The translations under genes were made by a program, and so were the position numbers. From positions 2,501 through 66,500 of the forward strand of contig NW_022145613.1 of NCBI RefSeq assembly GCF_000002235.5: 64,000 nucleotides of DNA, read 5' to 3'. This document shows positions 59,489-64,000 of this stretch, piece by piece. Source of the stretch: Strongylocentrotus purpuratus (Eukaryota; Echinodermata; Echinoidea; Camarodonta; Strongylocentrotidae). The notes below the pieces were generated by a model that saw nothing but the letters and a program-made list of their open reading frames with translations, was not told the origin of the DNA and ran no database searches. Within the stretch, counting starts at the first letter, position 1. Each line of letters begins with the position of its first letter.

Positions 59489-60383
59489 ATTGTACTTTAT
59501 TCTTAACTATAGCTTTGACCATTTACAAATTGATTGTCGAGCGGAATATTACAGGAATAGACAAAAGAAACCGTGCTTCCAAACAAATTTTCCAAAGAGA
59601 AATTATAAAAAGTTTGGAGAGTCGGTCAAATATTAATATGACCAGAAAGCACATGTTTTTACCAAAAGAGTTTGTTGTTACGTGTTATTTTTTTTACAAA
59701 AAGAGAGGAAACAAAATTATCAGTATAGTTCTTATGTCAATGATGATTCAAATGCTTTGCAAAACAAAATTTAATTTCAATTCTTTGTTATGCCAATAAT
59801 GATGCTTATGTGATTATGTAAGTTTGATTTGTATCATTGTATCTTTGAATGTATACCTATAGCAAATCATCTGATGAGGCAAAGAGGAAAAAAGTATCTA
59901 TATGTCAGTTTTCAAATACCTATATTGCTTTAGGCTTGTTTTCCATTGAACCTTGAAGGTCATCATCTTGAAGATCCCGACTTCATTTAAATTGCTGCCT
60001 TGAACTTCTTTTTATTGTGAGGTCACACTTTACAAACTGGCTTTTAGCAATTCATCTTTGGGCGAGATGAAAGCAAATTGAGTACAGGTAATATTTTCTA
60101 TCCTAGGGTGAACCACAAATTAATCAGGTCTGCTATGAACGTGAAAATTGTATTCTGAATTTGAATGGATCACTGAATTTAATTTAACGGTCGAGTTATT
60201 TCATTAGCTGGACTGTTTGGACTGATCATTCAAAATAGTCTTGCATCCAAACTTAATACATTTACCATCCCTGTGTGATGTACTAAACATTCCTTTCTGC
60301 CATATAATATTTTGTTAACTACAAGCATTTGCACGTTGAGTCTAGGTTCTTTGCCAATTAGGATGATGATGATATTAATACTA

Positions 60384-60716
60384 CACTGTGAAAAGGTAAT
60401 TGGGCAATAATTTCCAACACTTTGCCCAACGTGTGCCAATAGTCAACCTAACCATCTATTAGGCACAATTTTGCCCAGTGGTGTTAGTAAACGTAAGCAC
60501 CCTACTATACACGTGCATAATTGTTTCGTTTTTAGACCAAAATTTGGGCAAAGATATGACCTTTCAACTGCCCGACTACGGTAGCCCACTTGTTGGGAAA
60601 ATCTTGACTAGCTGTTGGGCCATTGGGAAAAATATTGCCCAATAGATGGTTGGGTTGACTTTTGGCACAACGTGGGGCAAAATGGTCGAAAAATATTGCC
60701 CAACCTTTCCACAATG
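60384..60716. mobile_element. MITE with ~75-bp TIRs beginning CACTGTG
   Basis: The left end CACTGTGAAAAGGTAATTGG, then GCAATAATTTCC..CACTTTGCCCAACGTG, is answered by the right end CAACGTGGGGCAAAATGG to TTGCCCAACCTTTCCACAATG. Both flanks read TACTA (60379-60383, 60717-60721), but the right flank is inside a TAC microsatellite. CACTG ends would fit CACTA or Chapaev-like superfamilies; I cannot decide which. A partial copy is at 63270-63466. Confidence 0.75.
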
Positions 60717-60815
60717 TACTACTACCACCACAACTATTACTACTACTACTACTGCTACTATTACTACTACTACTTCTACTACTACTACTACTACTACTTC
60801 TACTACTACTTCTAC
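60717..60815. repeat. (CTA)n microsatellite
   Basis: About 100 bases of imperfect TAC/CTA repeats, resuming at 61202 after the inserted element. It gives spurious poly-Thr, poly-Leu and poly-Tyr frames. Confidence 0.9.
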
Positions 60816-61201
60816 CAGGATGTTTTAAAATCGGACCCAAAATTTCGCAACGACTCAGCTTTATTATTTTGCTCCCGAAAATTTGATAAATCGAGCCAGC
60901 CGAAAAGTCGCTCAGTGGGGGGGGGGGGGGGGGGGTGGGGGGGTGGGGGGGGGGGGGGGGTAAGCGGACACTTTTTTTTTTTTGGTCTCGAAATTTGAAA
61001 AATTGAAATTTTTCTTCGCTGGGGGGAGGGTAAGGTCACCTTTTTTAGGTCAGCCATGGGCATAATTATTTTTTTAATTAAAAAAAAATCCAAAGGGGGG
61101 GGGGGGGTTAAGGTTTTTTTTAGGGGGTTTACACATATAAAAATACCAAAGGGGGGGTTCAACCCCCCAAACCTCCCCCCCCCCCCCTGCGTACGCGCCT
61201 G
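60816..61201 (-). mobile_element. hAT-like element inserted in the CTA microsatellite, perfect TSD
   Basis: ACTTCTAC flanks both sides (60808-60815, 61202-61209). The right end is CCTGCGTACGCGCCTG; the left end CAGGATGTTTTAAAA lacks the GGCGTACGCAGG segment, as if deleted between the two CAGG copies of a normal terminus. The interior carries inverted units of the 30638 family (GCCAGCCGAAAAGTCG, GGTAAGCGGACAC, GGTCACCTTTTTTAGGTCAG) and long G runs. Confidence 0.88.
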
Positions 61202-61209
61202 ACTTCTAC

Positions 61210-62644
61210 TAATACTACTACTAATTCTACCACCACCACTACTACGAATAATTCAAAATGTGCATTGCAGACCAAGCCGCTGAATTGTATTTACATGATA
61301 ACAAATTACACTATATAGAATTATAATAATTAAATTGTGTATACTACTACTGCTTCTGCTACGATATTACTACTAATTCTCCAACTCTAACTGCTATTAC
61401 TACTCTTTCGTTTCATGACATTTTAAAAGAATACAAGAAATGAAAGAAAATAGAGAGTAGACGTCATGGTTGATTCATTTTGTTTCATTCATTCATTTTG
61501 ATTGATTGATTGAGTTATCTACCAACAGCAAATAAGTACAATATAATTCATACAATGATGTTTACATGCACAAGAAGAAGGCATAATGGTTGGTAAAAGG
61601 GGCCAGAAAATAACCTATGCTGGTCGACCCTACCCTCTTACAGCTGAACAAAGTATTTGGTACGAGTGAGTTAAATTCAGAAAACAAGACAATTATATTT
61701 TAAAAAATAACCATTACAGTCGATACTTTTTATAAAGTAAGAAAAACCTAACAATGTCTTACAATATACAACTGATAATATGAAATATATTTTGTGTACA
61801 CATACAGAATATTTAGATGGATTTTTTATTCATGATTTGTTCATCAAAATGTATTGTAACATAGTTCCGAAACCTATCTGTAGACCTACTTAATCTGCTT
61901 TAATAAGTAGGTCTAATCAATTCCAAAATTCACTGCCCACAAAAGACAATGAAAATTGACCCTTTGTCGATCTAGAGTTTGGAAAACGTAATTGGCCAAA
62001 TTCTTTTTGTTCTGTGGCGTAGCTATGCTTTATAATGTTACAGTACTCTTAGACTATTGAAATATAAGGGAAATTGCCTTCAAACAGATCAAACATGAAA
62101 GTAGAAAAGGATGAATGGTGCAAATTATAGACGTTAAGGATTCGCAATCTTTTAAATAGTGGAGTTGTAAGAGTTTTCCACTCACTAACTATTATGGCAC
62201 GAACTGTCAGTTTTGGTGAATACTATATACTTTTTAAAGTATTCTAGTGTTTCCCCCACATCTCTATCTCCTAAGAAAAGTGCGGTTGTATAAACCTTTC
62301 TAAAATAATATCAAAGTACGCCTAAGATCAAAATGTCGTAATCGAACTTTTAACCTTCATTCTAATCCACTGATTTACAAATTGAATATGACTATTCCAA
62401 ATTACCCCCCCCCCCCCCCCCAAGTTGCAACATATAAATTGAAAATCCTAAGGTGAGTGATAAAACACATATATACACTATCTTTATTCGAGACACCACT
62501 TAAATAACCGGGTTATTTACATTTGGAAGTTTCGAGTGTTTATGGCCCGGTCATTTTTATTACGTCAAAGAGGTCAAGTTGAACATTTGAGAGATAAAGC
62601 TCCTTGCACTGATGAGATGATAAGTTTAATTTCTCAAACACTGA
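61210..62644. other. Intergenic sequence without recognised genes
   Basis: AT-rich, with further CTA/TAC microsatellite remnants (61210-61400), short tandem ATTGATTGATTG near 61500, and a C run at 62405-62421. No coding homology was seen. Confidence 0.45.
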
Positions 62645-62799
62645 GGCCCTAATTTACAAAGGAGGTTTGTCGACAAACCTTGGTTTTCGTGCGTCATATG
62701 ACGCGTTTCGACGCGTTTTTACAAACCAGGTTTGTAAAAAAACGCGTAAAAACGCGAAAACCAAGATTTGTCGACAAACCTCTTTTGTGAATTCGGGCC
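62645..62799. mobile_element. MITE with TGA flanks and GTCGAC palindromes
   Basis: The TIR GGCCCTAATTTACAAAGGAG (left) is matched by right-end reverse complement GGCCCGAATTCACAAAAGAG. Both continue GTTTGTCGACAAA and TTGGTTTTCG. TGA flanks both sides (62642-62644, 62800-62802). 155 bp, nearly a full hairpin; each arm also holds the palindrome GTTTGTCGACAAAC or a one-base variant. Confidence 0.82.
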
Positions 62800-63269
62800 T
62801 GAGAGTGGACTTTCCTTCTACGATTGAAAGGGGTTGCATAATGCATAAATCCTCCAGCGACCTTCCGTCGAGATGGTTTCCCGGTTGGGCCATCGAAATT
62901 TGCTGGTTGCAATATTGAGATTTGTACTCATACATATTGGCAATTTCAAGTCCGGTCTAAGCGAATTATGACGCAATAAGAAACGACTCAAAGGAGACGA
63001 CCAACAGTACGTCTACGAGTCTCCAAAAAATATATCAATGAGGGTCATTAATAACCAATGTATTTTCGTCATCTAGTCATTCAAACTTGTACTTCATAAA
63101 AGCGTCGATTAGAATGTAGTAAATAAATGCAGTGCGGCCGTAATTGTTCTTTGCACGTGAAATCCATTTATGACAATTGAGTAATCAGGTAAAAGTTGAC
63201 TTTCATTCGGTAGAATCGTTCGTGTATAATATGTTTTGAAATGAAAAATAACTTACTGAGCGAGCTGTC

Positions 63270-63466
63270 TACCGTAGTCGGGCAGTTGAAGGGTCATATC
63301 TTTGCCCAAATTTTGGTCAAAATACGACACAATTATGCACGTGTGAAGTAGGGTACTACGTTTACCAATACCACTTGGCAAAATATTGCCCAAAAGATGG
63401 TTGGGTTGACTATTGGCACAACGTTGGGAAAAATGTTGGAAAATATTGCCCAACCTTTTCACAGTG
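63270..63466. mobile_element. Partial CACTGTG-type MITE
   Basis: The right end CAACCTTTTCACAGTG (63466) and inward sequence TGGGTTGACTATTGGCACAA match the right arm of 60384-60716. The left arm is missing; 63280-63300 still matches 'ctgcccgactacggtag' in inverse. It begins within 'tgtctaccgtagtcgggcag'. Confidence 0.7.
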
Positions 63467-63598
63467 TATCGAAAGATTGCGTTGCCGTGGGGCGGGTGTG
63501 GTGCGTTCAGCGCACCCTTTCAAGAAAAGCCCCCCCCCCCCCCCCCCCCCCCCCCGCTTGTCTCGAAAGGGTGGGTTAAGAATGGGGTACCGTCTTAA

Positions 63599-64000
63599 AG
63601 ATACTATGTCCCTTTGCAGCCAACCTCAGATTCTGTTGAACTTTGCAGGAATTATGAATATGTTATGTATGTCCTATCTGTAAAATTTAAACTTTAGCAG
63701 TGTCCTAATATTCAAATTATGCAAGGAAACCCGTTAACTTGCTAAACTTCACTGTCAGACACTATTGAGTGGCTGACTAGCTTTTTTCTTCTTTGGTAAT
63801 AAGATACATCAAATGAGCTGTAAAGGATTTGTCTACATCAATAACCTACTTCTTTTAATAGCCAAAATTAAACTGATTGAATCTTTGCGAAGCATAAAAC
63901 GTACGAACATGCGGTACAATGGTCTGAAAATCAAGACAATTACTTATTGGCTCTATAGCTCCTAAGTCGATTTGGCAACTAATAGTCGTTTTTTTCCAAC
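63599..64000. mobile_element. TTAA MITE, family B, copy 2 (runs off the window)
   Basis: TTAA at 63595-63598, then AGATACTATGTCCC and sequence clearly homologous to 53495-53910 (GAACTTTGCAGGAATTATGA, CACTGTCAGACACTATTGAG, AACTGATTGAATCTTTGCG). The right end lies beyond 64000. Confidence 0.9.

Noticed and set aside
60615..60998. Poly-Tyr, poly-Thr and poly-Leu open frames
   Set aside because: They arise from the (CTA)n microsatellite and G runs.

Overview
The window is the left end of a chromosome of an AT-rich, intron-bearing animal genome. It opens with about 1.07 kb of CCCTAA telomere repeat in the orientation expected at a 5' chromosome end, so the remaining ~63 kb is subtelomeric. Three conserved animal genes, dense MITE-like repeats and a 2A-bearing non-LTR retrotransposon suggest a marine invertebrate. 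An echinoderm or other invertebrate deuterostome is my best guess; the species is not determined.

Genes. (1) An FBXW2 orthologue (F-box/WD40 substrate receptor) lies on the minus strand, 22944 to 7274, in eight coding exons that join in frame to 480 residues. (2) A POLR3K orthologue (RNA polymerase III subunit RPC10) lies on the minus strand, 35767 to 33290, in three exons, with a one-base deletion in the last exon as given. (3) A METTL15 orthologue (mitochondrial 12S rRNA m4C methyltransferase, RsmH/MraW family) lies on the plus strand, 47626 to 53180, in five exons that join in frame to 427 residues. They are ordinary housekeeping genes and do not form an operon or shared pathway.

Repeats. 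1.07-7.3 kb: telomere-proximal hairpin and a hAT-like element. 7.3-23 kb: FBXW2, whose introns hold a reverse transcriptase remnant, a 45-bp x 25 minisatellite, a tRNA-derived SINE, a TTAA-flanked MITE and a decayed LINE (2A-like peptide, PHD finger, APE endonuclease, RT). 23-33 kb: MITEs and hAT-like elements with very long G/C runs, purine tracts and an internal ~100-bp tandem repeat. 33-36 kb: POLR3K. 36-47.6 kb: tandem duplications, a possible 5.7-kb composite hAT unit with matching 8-bp flanks, and a long foldback. 47.6-53.2 kb: METTL15. 53-64 kb: only MITEs, hAT-like elements and microsatellites are recognised.

The most unusual feature is the minisatellite in FBXW2. Its 45-bp unit is the last 39 bases of coding exon 4 plus the first 6 intron bases, so the 5' splice site itself has been amplified about 25-fold next to the functional copy.

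All coordinates come from reading the sequence by eye. Splice sites were placed from protein homology recalled from knowledge plus GT/AG and phase consistency. No database search was run.
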